This document shows positions 25,042 through 32,175 of a stretch of DNA of 53,889 bases, piece by piece (the stretch's first letter is position 1; each line of letters opens with the position of its first letter). The translations under genes were made by a program, and so were the position numbers. The stretch is from positions 1 through 53,889 of the forward strand of contig CANRZB010000019.1 of assembly GCA_947644195.1 (NCBI GenBank). The letters run 5' to 3'. The DNA is from an uncultured Clostridium sp. Lineage in GTDB: Bacteria > Bacillota > Clostridia > Lachnospirales > Lachnospiraceae. Under the pieces are notes generated by a model. It had not been told where the DNA came from and did not search any database. It saw nothing but the letters and a program-made list of their open reading frames with translations.

Positions 25042-25332
25042 ATGATGTATATGATGACGATTGAGAAAAGTAAAACCTATAATAAATTGACGAAAAAGGT
25101 AGTAATGGAACATGTTGAAAATATAAGAAAACTGGACGATGAAGGAAAGCTGGAAATTTGCGGTGTCTTTCATGGCTATCCGGGAATGGCAGGTATGTAT
25201 ATCCTGAAAACAGAAAGTCGCGAAGAAGCGGAAGAAATTTGCAAGGCGGAGCCGTTGGTAATAGGAGGATATGCAACCTATAAATTAGTTGGCTTTCAAA
25301 TTGCAAACAGGGAAAACAATTATTTGCTTTAA
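25042..25332 (+). CDS. YCII-related small protein
   Basis: A 96-residue protein with a ferredoxin-like alpha/beta pattern: MMTIEKSKTYNKLTK, then ENIRKLDDEGKLEICGVF and SREEAEEICKAEPLVIGGYATYKLVGFQ. The central EEAEEICKAEPLV stretch is the typical YCII/muconolactone-isomerase-like signature. No activity can be assigned. AAAGGAG is about 11 nt before the chosen ATG at 25042. It follows the lysozyme gene closely. Confidence 0.65.
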   Translation: MMYMMTIEKSKTYNKLTKKVVMEHVENIRKLDDEGKLEICGVFHGYPGMAGMYILKTESREEAEEICKAEPLVIGGYATYKLVGFQIANRENNYLL

Positions 25333-25380
25333 CTTGTAAAAAACTATCTTTGGCTAGTATCATCCAGCATTTACAGAGAG

Positions 25381-25436
25381 AAATCTAAAACCGAGACTGT
25401 TACAAAACTGGGGTTTGTTACATCGGTTTTAGATTT
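25381..25436 (-). terminator. Hairpin that includes the YdeI-like gene stop codon
   Basis: AAATCTAAAACCGA (25381-25394) is perfectly complementary to TCGGTTTTAGATTT (25423-25436). The right arm is the last codons of the leftward YdeI-like gene and the TAA falls in the loop. The same stem may also serve the convergent YCII-like gene. Confidence 0.65.
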
Positions 25437-25978
25437 CTATTAAGCCTGTCCACCATCCAAGCGATTCGCTTTTCCCGTCCGGCTTCCGTCTTTGCGTCAA
25501 AATACGCCTTTGTGTAAGTCTTCTTTACCGATAAAGACATGGCCTCAAAATTTGTACAGGCAGGCTCATATCCTTGCAGCAATGCAGATACACAGGCAAT
25601 TTGGTCCTCCGTAATCGGCATCGGTTTTGGAGCATCCCATTGACCATTCTTTTTGGCTTCCCCTATTTTCTTTCTGCCGTAATCCGTCATAAGCCCTTGT
25701 TCTTCCAGTCTTTTTACCAACGCCTTATTCTTCTCTGACCATTTACTTTTTTCCCTTCGCATAGAAAAATATTTCTTGTAAGTTTTATCATCAATGCTCT
25801 GCATTTTTCCGTCTATCCACCCAAAGCACAGAGCTTCTTCCAGAGCTTCGCCTGCTTTTATCGTTTTCGGCCCGCCAGCTTTGCCAAATAAAAGCCAAAC
25901 GCCAGCATTTGACAGACAATGCTGATCAAGCCATTTCCTAAATTCTTCTCTGTTTGCAAATTCCAAGACATCACTCAT
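25418..25978 (-). CDS. YdeI/OmpD-associated family protein
   Basis: A 186-residue soluble protein. Family features: FANREEFRKWLDQHCLSNAGVWLLFGK at the start, EALEEALCFGWIDGKMQSID in the middle, and RREKSKWSEKN followed by a helical C-terminal half. YdeI relatives are found near bacteriocin resistance and stress genes, but their mechanism is unknown. The start at 25978 (MSDVLEFANRE) follows AAAGGGG at 8 nt; the in-frame ATG at 26008 has no site. It is transcribed alone. Confidence 0.72.
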   Translation of the reverse strand: MSDVLEFANREEFRKWLDQHCLSNAGVWLLFGKAGGPKTIKAGEALEEALCFGWIDGKMQSIDDKTYKKYFSMRREKSKWSEKNKALVKRLEEQGLMTDYGRKKIGEAKKNGQWDAPKPMPITEDQIACVSALLQGYEPACTNFEAMSLSVKKTYTKAYFDAKTEAGREKRIAWMVDRLNRNLKPM

Positions 25979-26026
25979 TATGTACTTCCCCTTTCCTTCA
26001 AATAGCATTGAAATTTCCTATCAGGG

Positions 26027-26089
26027 TTAGGGTGTCAAAAGAATCATTTCCATACAGAGCAAAGGAATCTAACCCTTTTGACATCCTAA
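26027..26089. terminator. Hairpin downstream of the PepSY lipoprotein gene
   Basis: TTAGGGTGTCAAAAG (26027-26041) pairs with CTTTTGACATCCTAA (26075-26089) with one wobble pair; inner ATTTCC / GGAAT pairing is possible. There is no T-tract, so terminator versus inserted palindrome cannot be decided. Confidence 0.45.
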
Positions 26090-26102
26090 TTTGAACATCC
26101 TT

Positions 26103-26750
26103 TTAGTCATCTATGGTGTCCTGCTGGTATTCCAAAATAATTCCATTGTGTGCGTTAATCTCAAACTCATATTCTTTATTCCCACTCACAAACTCTAATT
26201 CATATACAAGCAAGCCATCTTCCCGGTCTCTTTTTTCTTCTTTCCAGGATCCATCCTGTTCCGTCAGTCCCGCTTTTGCCAGGGCTATTTTTTTGGCAGC
26301 CTCCATACCAATTTCTTCTTTATCCGTATCCGTGCTTTTTTGATTTACTTTCTTATTATTGTTTTGTTTGGATGTCGCTGGCTTTTTGGTTGCAGAAACA
26401 TTCGTCACCCCAGAAGCAACCTCATCCTTTTTGGTGGTTGTCCCTGTTCCTGCGGTATCATTTCTGTCTTCTTCCGCAGAATCCTGCGTTTCTCCAGTGG
26501 CAGAATCCTCTGCTCCATCATCCACAGAATCTTTTATTCCATCACCGGCAGGATCCTCTGAATTTCCAGAATCTATCGTCCCTTCTCCGGTTTCCTGCCC
26601 CGCCACATCAGCAGCCCCCTCTGTAATGCCTGTCTCCTCTGTAACCGCCGGAGTATCCGGGTCATTTGCTTTGTCCTTTACCTGATTCGAACATCCGAGC
26701 ATACAGAGCGTACACCCGGCAACCAGCGCCAAAAGATACGTTTTCTTCAT
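26103..26750 (-). CDS. PepSY-domain lipoprotein
   Basis: A 215-residue exported lipoprotein. The signal peptide ends in lipobox LGCS (Cys at about 20). Residues 25-135 are a low-complexity Asp/Glu/Gly/Thr linker. The PepSY domain occupies about 147-212 (AAKKIALAKAGLTEQDG, LVYELEFVSGNKEYEFEINAHNG). Such domains are thought to inhibit or modulate proteases or peptidoglycan enzymes at the cell surface. AAAGGATG precedes the ATG. It stands alone, upstream of the YdeI-like gene on the same strand. Confidence 0.8.
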   Translation of the reverse strand: MKKTYLLALVAGCTLCMLGCSNQVKDKANDPDTPAVTEETGITEGAADVAGQETGEGTIDSGNSEDPAGDGIKDSVDDGAEDSATGETQDSAEEDRNDTAGTGTTTKKDEVASGVTNVSATKKPATSKQNNNKKVNQKSTDTDKEEIGMEAAKKIALAKAGLTEQDGSWKEEKRDREDGLLVYELEFVSGNKEYEFEINAHNGIILEYQQDTIDD

Positions 26751-26833
26751 GATATCATCCTTTCTTCGTGCTTTTTCTATTGCTGTCCATAGTATTCGTC
26801 GTCACAAGGCATAATATACATGAATAAATTCAC

Positions 26834-27562
26834 TCATTCCATCCTGGAATTCTGCTCCGTTTTCTCTAACAAGATTTCCCGAACAGTCTGCCCAATATGC
26901 TTCTTTTCTGCCCGTTCCATCTGATCCATATAGATCGGTTCACAATATTCGATAATAATATGTGTGCTATGTACCCATGGTAAATGTTTTTCAAACGCTT
27001 CATCCGTATTGTTCAGGGCGACCGGGATAATCGGGCGTTTCGACTTATCTGCCAGTTTGAAACTGGCTTCATGGAATGGCAGCAACCCCTCCCCGGTATT
27101 TCTGGTTCCCTCCGGTGCAATATACACAGAAGTTCCATTTTTCAACAGCTCAATCCCTTCTAAGATCGTCTTCATCCCCTGTTTCATATCGTCCCGATCC
27201 AGGAACAGACAATTCATATATTTCATCCACCGGGAAACCAATGGTACTTTTGCAATTTCTTTCTTAGAAACATAAGACGATGGCACCGGCGCCGTCATAT
27301 AACCGACGATAATATCAAAAAAACTCCGGTGATTAAACACATACAAAGCGCTCCCATCCCGCAAAATATTCTCTTTTCCTTTGATGGTAACCCGAATCCC
27401 CGAGATCCATAGAATCACCCGAAATCCCCAGGCAACAAACGGTTGTGAAAAGCGATGTTTGCGAACCGGATCCTTTTTCCCCAGGAAAAATCCAATCAAA
27501 AACATCGGCAGACTAATCAGCCAATAAATTAATAAAAATACTCCAATTAAAACTGTTCTCAT
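26834..27562 (-). CDS. 1-acyl-sn-glycerol-3-phosphate acyltransferase (PlsC family)
   Basis: A 242-residue membrane-associated acyltransferase that would add the second acyl chain to lysophosphatidic acid. An N-terminal hydrophobic hairpin is followed by the catalytic H-x4-D motif in FNHRSFFD (about residue 80), the FLDRDD motif and PEGTRN, all standard for PlsC. The ATG at 27562 follows GAGGG at 5 nt; a GTG four codons upstream is possible. It follows the VanY-like gene on the same strand, separated by a hairpin. Confidence 0.85.
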   Translation of the reverse strand: MRTVLIGVFLLIYWLISLPMFLIGFFLGKKDPVRKHRFSQPFVAWGFRVILWISGIRVTIKGKENILRDGSALYVFNHRSFFDIIVGYMTAPVPSSYVSKKEIAKVPLVSRWMKYMNCLFLDRDDMKQGMKTILEGIELLKNGTSVYIAPEGTRNTGEGLLPFHEASFKLADKSKRPIIPVALNNTDEAFEKHLPWVHSTHIIIEYCEPIYMDQMERAEKKHIGQTVREILLEKTEQNSRME

Positions 27563-27602
27563 TTTTTCCCTCACTCATCTTCCTATTTGTAACCATTTCA
27601 GC

Positions 27603-27638
27603 GGAAAGTCCCTCTGTTTCTATCCAGAAGGACTTTCC
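27603..27638 (-). terminator. Hairpin after the VanY-like gene
   Basis: GGAAAGTCC-TTCTG (27638-27625) pairs with CAGAG-GGACTTTCC (27616-27603). There is no T-tract, so it may be a weak terminator or a processing hairpin. Confidence 0.5.
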
Positions 27639-27644
27639 CCCCAA

Positions 27645-28796
27645 CTACTCTCTATTTTCCCCTCCATACACATCCTCGGTCTCCGCAGGAGGGGCTGTCG
27701 GTACCGACGTCGGAGCTGGTTTTTCAACCTGTGGCGTCGGCGCAGGTGTCTTGACCGGTGCGGCGGTGGCTTTAGGCTTCTCTGTTGCCTTCGTGTTTGG
27801 CTCTGGTTTTGGCGCCTTGGTCTTTTTTGGTTTCACCGGTTTTTTGGTCGCCTTCGGTTTTTTGGTCGCCTTCGGCGTCGGTGATGGACTTTTTTTCGGA
27901 CGATAGGATGGATTGCTAGTAGGAGCTCCTGTCATCTGCGCGCCATCCGGCATCCCCTCATCCGTATCCTGTACCACTTTATCTGGCGCCACCTTATGAT
28001 CTACAGTTGTAGTCTGATAATACTCCTCTAACGTTAGATTTTTTTTGTGTAAATATTTCGCCAAATTTTTCCCCACATAGCGGATATGCCATGGTTCGTA
28101 GGAATATCCCGTGATATCGGACTTATCCTCTGGATAACGGATGATAAAACCGTATTTATGGCAATGATCTGCCAGCCATTTCCCTTCCTCCGTTTCTCCA
28201 AAGTTCTCCTCTAATGCACATCCAATCCGGCTGCAGGACACATCTATCGTCAGTCCGGTTTGGTGCTCACTAGATCCGGGCATCGCTGACACGGAATCAG
28301 CCTGCTTCTTACCTTTGACAGCTACATTGCGGTCATAAATCTGTTTTTGGCGCAGATAGGAACGGTACGCCGATACCGCCTTGAGATAATACCCTTTCTC
28401 TGCAGCCGCTGCAAATAATTCCTCCAGGGCAGTTGCTGCAATCTTTCGCATATAACTTTTTTCATAAATCCCATAATAACTGAATGAAACATTTGGCCTG
28501 ACCAAATCCGGTGGAATATAGTCCTCCGGCAGCAAGTATTCATGATTAACCAGAACCGTTATGCTTTCCGGGTCCGTGTCAACCTCAATCAATGGTTTTG
28601 CTATTTTGGGCTGGTTTTCTGACTGGATCACCGTGCCATCCTCCGGGCGTTCATCCTCTTTTTCATTATAATAATATTCATAATGTTCCTTGGGTGTGTC
28701 TTTCGTTTTTTTATGTTTCATACGATACACGGCGCCAACAACCCCTGCAAGCACCATTACAGCCAGAAGTCCTTTGAAAATAATTCTCTTTCCCAT
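27645..28796 (-). CDS. VanY-family D-Ala-D-Ala carboxypeptidase, membrane-anchored
   Basis: A 383-residue protein with an N-terminal signal anchor (5-23). The LAS-type zinc peptidase domain spans about 110-250: SAYRSYLRQKQIYD, SSEHQTGLTIDVS (first zinc His and Asp) and EPWHIRYVG (last Glu and His). It should trim the terminal D-Ala of peptidoglycan stems. Residues 290-383 are a Lys/Pro/Thr-rich tail (KKPKATKKPVKPKKTKAP) resembling the tails of the kinase-operon proteins. The start at 28796 follows AGGGG; an ATG one codon upstream is equivalent. It may shape wall precursors together with the window's other wall enzymes. Confidence 0.87.
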   Translation of the reverse strand: MGKRIIFKGLLAVMVLAGVVGAVYRMKHKKTKDTPKEHYEYYYNEKEDERPEDGTVIQSENQPKIAKPLIEVDTDPESITVLVNHEYLLPEDYIPPDLVRPNVSFSYYGIYEKSYMRKIAATALEELFAAAAEKGYYLKAVSAYRSYLRQKQIYDRNVAVKGKKQADSVSAMPGSSEHQTGLTIDVSCSRIGCALEENFGETEEGKWLADHCHKYGFIIRYPEDKSDITGYSYEPWHIRYVGKNLAKYLHKKNLTLEEYYQTTTVDHKVAPDKVVQDTDEGMPDGAQMTGAPTSNPSYRPKKSPSPTPKATKKPKATKKPVKPKKTKAPKPEPNTKATEKPKATAAPVKTPAPTPQVEKPAPTSVPTAPPAETEDVYGGENRE

Positions 28797-29177
28797 CATA
28801 TCCCCTTCTTTGGTATCATGCTTGATTCCAGAGACAGAAAGTCCCTGTTTCCCCTGTAAAATGAAATACTCTCTCATATCATTGCCAGAACTCCCTCGTA
28901 CCTCCCATTATTCTGGGCTGCTATATGCTAGAGACTGGTTTCACTGTGAACAGTATAGCAATATTATGTCAAAAATTCTACCGTCTATCCTGGATATTTT
29001 CTTGAAATTTGTATTAAGATTTTGTAACATATTGGTTACAAAGCATCCCACAGTGCAAGCAAATCCAATAAACTATTTGTTTCCGGGCGAAAGCAAATAG
29101 CTTTGTTCCGACATGAAATTTCTTCGGGGTTTCTCGTTCGGTTCTTCGCAATCAATCGCTCAGAAATGAGGATGAAT
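28797..29177. other. Divergent intergenic region (381 bp)
   Basis: It lies between the leftward VanY-like gene and rightward ispE. A TTGTAAC / GTTACAA inverted repeat is at about 29024-29041, and a TTTGC / GCAAA repeat surrounds 29070-29100. I do not find a convincing paired promoter. No RNA gene or small coding sequence is supported. Confidence 0.35.
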
Positions 29178-30059
29178 ATGAATCATATCTTAACAAAAGC
29201 ACCCGCAAAAATCAATCTGACTCTGGACATTCTAGGGAAACTGGACAACGGCTATCACAAGTTACGAATGATAATGCAGACCATTGACCTCTGCGATGAA
29301 TTAACTTTTGAAACCACGAGAGAGCCTGGTATCCATCTTCAAATGAATCAGCCTCTCCCGGACCACTGCCCAACAGAACAAAATCTGGTTTATCAGGCCG
29401 CTGACCTGATACGAAAAAAAATGCAGAGATCCGATGGCCTGCATATTTATTTAGACAAAAAAATTCCTGCTGCCGCTGGATTGGCAGGAGGCAGCACCGA
29501 CTGTGCCGCCACCCTGATCGCATTAAATGAGCTCTATCAACTGAACCTATCCCGGCAGGAATTATGCGAAATCGGAGTAACCCTAGGCGCAGACGTCCCT
29601 TTTTGCATCTGCCAGGGCACCATGTTATCTGAGGGGATTGGGGAAATCTTGACGCCATTACCCGCACTGCCACCACTATGGGCCTTGCTGATCAAACCAG
29701 ATATCTCTGTCAGCACTGGTTATGTATACAGCCATTTTGATCAGGAACACCTAGCCTACCATCCCGACACAGAGCGAATCATAGATGCAATCCGCTGCAA
29801 GGATCCCGCCACAGTCGCCCGTCATCTGTCCAATGTCCTGGAAACAGTGACGATTCCTGCCTTCCCAGTGATTCAGGAGATCAAAGATTTTCTGATCCAG
29901 GAAGAAGCAATCGGCGCCCTGATGAGCGGAAGCGGGCCGACCACATACGGATTGTACCAGGATGAAATCCGTGCCCGTATGGCTTATCAAAAAGCCCAGA
30001 ATCGCTATCCAGACTATGATGTGATTCTGTGTCAAACCCAGATTCCAAAAAATAACTAA
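29178..30059 (+). CDS. ispE: 4-diphosphocytidyl-2-C-methyl-D-erythritol kinase
   Basis: A 293-residue GHMP kinase of the MEP isoprenoid pathway, phosphorylating CDP-ME. It has KAPAKINLTLDILGKLDNGYH at the start, the ATP loop PAAAGLAGGSTDCAA near 97 and the GHMP C-terminal motif MSGSGPTTYGLY. Length is normal for the family. The start at 29178 (MNHILTKAPAKINL) is chosen because GAGG lies 6 nt upstream; ATGs at 29166 and 29172 are alternatives. It is followed 95 bp downstream by an uncharacterised gene with its own ribosome site. Confidence 0.93.
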   Translation: MNHILTKAPAKINLTLDILGKLDNGYHKLRMIMQTIDLCDELTFETTREPGIHLQMNQPLPDHCPTEQNLVYQAADLIRKKMQRSDGLHIYLDKKIPAAAGLAGGSTDCAATLIALNELYQLNLSRQELCEIGVTLGADVPFCICQGTMLSEGIGEILTPLPALPPLWALLIKPDISVSTGYVYSHFDQEHLAYHPDTERIIDAIRCKDPATVARHLSNVLETVTIPAFPVIQEIKDFLIQEEAIGALMSGSGPTTYGLYQDEIRARMAYQKAQNRYPDYDVILCQTQIPKNN

Positions 30060-30154
30060 AGTTTTCCAGAAAACTGCCGATACAGATAGTACAATATCGT
30101 ATCGTAACATTTGTGACCCACGGATGGATCACACCAGAAAAAGGAGGTTCAATT

Positions 30155-30787
30155 ATGGATGTATCAGTAACCAAAGGCGTTTCAAGCGCATATACCAATG
30201 CTACACAGGATAAGACAACAGCAGAAAAGACTGCTGCTGCAAACGCTGAGGACAAAACAAAAAAAGAAGAGGAAGCAGTCGTATTTGAAAAGAGCGAGGA
30301 AAAGAACAAAGTTTCTACCAACAAAATTTATAACAAAGATGCCGTCGTTGCAAAATTAAAGGCAGATCAGCAGTCCCGTCTTGATTCTTTGCAGAGTCTG
30401 GTTTCCAAATTATTAAATAAACAGGGATCAACCTTTGATCTGGCTAACGGCAAAGGTCTGGCTGCACAGTTCCGTGAGGCTGCTAAAAATGCAGATCCAG
30501 ATACCATCAAAGCTGCACAGGAATCCATCGGCGAGGACGGTTACTGGGGTGTAAATCAGACCTCCGATCGTTTGGTCAGCATGGCGATCGCATTATCTGG
30601 TGGAGACACCTCTAAAGCAGATGAAATGATGGCTGCTATTGAAAAAGGTTACAAACAGGCAACCAATGCCTGGGGTGAGAAACTTCCTCAGATTTGCCAG
30701 GATACGATGGAAGCTACCCGTCAGAAAATGGCTGATTGGAAGAATGGCACAACTTCTGCTGCTGATTATTCCAACTATCTTTCTTAA
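30155..30787 (+). CDS. Uncharacterised soluble protein with GYWGV..TSDR motif
   Basis: A 210-residue protein. Residues 1-60 are charged, Ala/Thr/Glu-rich and probably disordered. Residues 65-205 are helical, with the conserved-looking stretch EDGYWGVNQTSDRLVSMAIA, then LSGGDTSKADEMMAAIEKG. I have seen this pattern in hypothetical proteins of flagellated and non-flagellated bacteria but know no function. There is no signal peptide. The start at 30155 has a strong AAAAGGAGG 7 nt upstream; an in-frame ATG at 30113 does not. It ends at a strong bidirectional terminator, so its transcript converges with the kinase operon. Confidence 0.7.
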   Translation: MDVSVTKGVSSAYTNATQDKTTAEKTAAANAEDKTKKEEEAVVFEKSEEKNKVSTNKIYNKDAVVAKLKADQQSRLDSLQSLVSKLLNKQGSTFDLANGKGLAAQFREAAKNADPDTIKAAQESIGEDGYWGVNQTSDRLVSMAIALSGGDTSKADEMMAAIEKGYKQATNAWGEKLPQICQDTMEATRQKMADWKNGTTSAADYSNYLS

Positions 30788-30860
30788 GGAAAGAAAAATC
30801 GAATGAAGTCTCAGATACTGCTGGGACTACATACCACTATAAGTTGGTACAAAGACAGAC

Positions 30861-30900
30861 AAAACTACCAGAGAAACGATATGTCTCTGGTAGTTTTTTT
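30861..30900. terminator. Bidirectional terminator at the end of the kinase operon
   Basis: AAAACTACCAGAGA (30861-30874) pairs perfectly with TCTCTGGTAGTTTT (30884-30897), followed by more T. It closes both the rightward 210-aa gene and the leftward FHA/kinase operon. Confidence 0.9.
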
Positions 30901-30906
30901 CATCCA

Positions 30907-32163
30907 TTATCCCAATCGGATGGCCTCCCGCTGGTCTCCTAAATACACAACCGTTCCCGGATGTACCACCATATAACTGCCCGAAGTAACTTTTCTTCCA
31001 TTGGATAACATGGTTCCCGTTACCGAATAATCAATGACCTGATAACATCCGGTTACCTCGTCATAACGGATTCCACAATGCCGCCTGCTGATCTGAGGGG
31101 AGGTAAAAGTCACCTCACAGAATTCCTCATCCCGGCCAAGTACAATTTCCTGTCCCGGTTCCATTTCAAAATCAAATCCCGCGTATTGCCCCTGTACCCC
31201 ATGTAAATATCCTTTGACTTCCATCTGCATTGGAAAAACCGGCGCACTTTCCTCGACAGGCTGTCTCTGTGGCTTCTCTCCCGGCGGGCGCACCTGTATC
31301 TGCTTCTCCGGCAGAGGATTTGCCCCAAAAATCTCCCACTGCTCAACCTCCTCCGCTTCGGATGCCGCATCCAGAAACAATTCTTCCTGTCTCTCTGCTT
31401 TGCTGTATGGACGCCATATCGTCCAGAACAACAATGCGGTCACAATCAGGATACCTCCTGCTGCAAAGCTCATATAATATCCCTGTGCAGCGAATTGCTG
31501 TAGAATCATGCGAATGGAATATTCCCCTACCTCATTAATCTGTAAAATCTCTGCAGGAATGAGATCAAAAGATACCACATAGTTCGAAACCCGTTCCCAG
31601 ATCAATTCCGGCAAAATTTCCAACCACGCCATATTTAATCCAATCGTAACTACCCCGGTAAAAAACATCAGAAAGCGCTGTGTCTTGCGGCGCAGCAACA
31701 TTACCAGGATGGTAATGATCGCCATCAAAGAGGGAAGGAGAAGAAGAATTCCCATGATCCGAAAGGTTTCCTCCAAATGTGCCCATTCGATTTGTTCTCC
31801 CGTCCGATACTCTATTCCACGGAAATTTAACGTTCCATCGTTTGTCAAACACCAGAGGGCCAGTTCTGCTCCCGTGATAGAATGGCTCCGTCCCTGCAGT
31901 GCAGCATCAATTTCTTCCTGATATTGATAGGATTTCTCTGCCCTTCTTGAAGTTCCCCGTTCATAAGTGTCCACAATATCTGTCGTACCAGAATTTCTTG
32001 CAACTTCCATATTTTTGCGTTCTGCCATCCGATTCACTTCCATGATCATCGACAGATAACCGTCACCTGAAATCGACATGCGAGGCAGGAACAGGCAGCC
32101 GACCACTCCCACTAATAAAATAATTCCCAAAAATATTTGCCATTTCCATCTTTTCTTTTCCAT
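30907..32163 (-). CDS. Membrane protein with C-terminal FHA domain (operon gene 7)
   Basis: A 418-residue protein. TM1 (8-26) is followed by an extracytoplasmic segment with SGDGYLSMIMEVNRM, then three more hydrophobic segments (about 130-250) and a Pro/Glu-rich cytoplasmic linker. The FHA domain occupies about 325-416, with IVLGRDEEFCEVTFTSPQISRRHCGI: the Gly-Arg and Ser-x-x-His residues that bind phosphothreonine are intact. This makes it a membrane-bound reader for the three co-encoded Ser/Thr kinases. GGAG precedes the ATG; the gap to the upstream kinase is 12 bp. It is the last gene of the operon. Confidence 0.82.
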   Translation of the reverse strand: MEKKRWKWQIFLGIILLVGVVGCLFLPRMSISGDGYLSMIMEVNRMAERKNMEVARNSGTTDIVDTYERGTSRRAEKSYQYQEEIDAALQGRSHSITGAELALWCLTNDGTLNFRGIEYRTGEQIEWAHLEETFRIMGILLLLPSLMAIITILVMLLRRKTQRFLMFFTGVVTIGLNMAWLEILPELIWERVSNYVVSFDLIPAEILQINEVGEYSIRMILQQFAAQGYYMSFAAGGILIVTALLFWTIWRPYSKAERQEELFLDAASEAEEVEQWEIFGANPLPEKQIQVRPPGEKPQRQPVEESAPVFPMQMEVKGYLHGVQGQYAGFDFEMEPGQEIVLGRDEEFCEVTFTSPQISRRHCGIRYDEVTGCYQVIDYSVTGTMLSNGRKVTSGSYMVVHPGTVVYLGDQREAIRLG

Positions 32164-32175
32164 GATGTTACTCTC

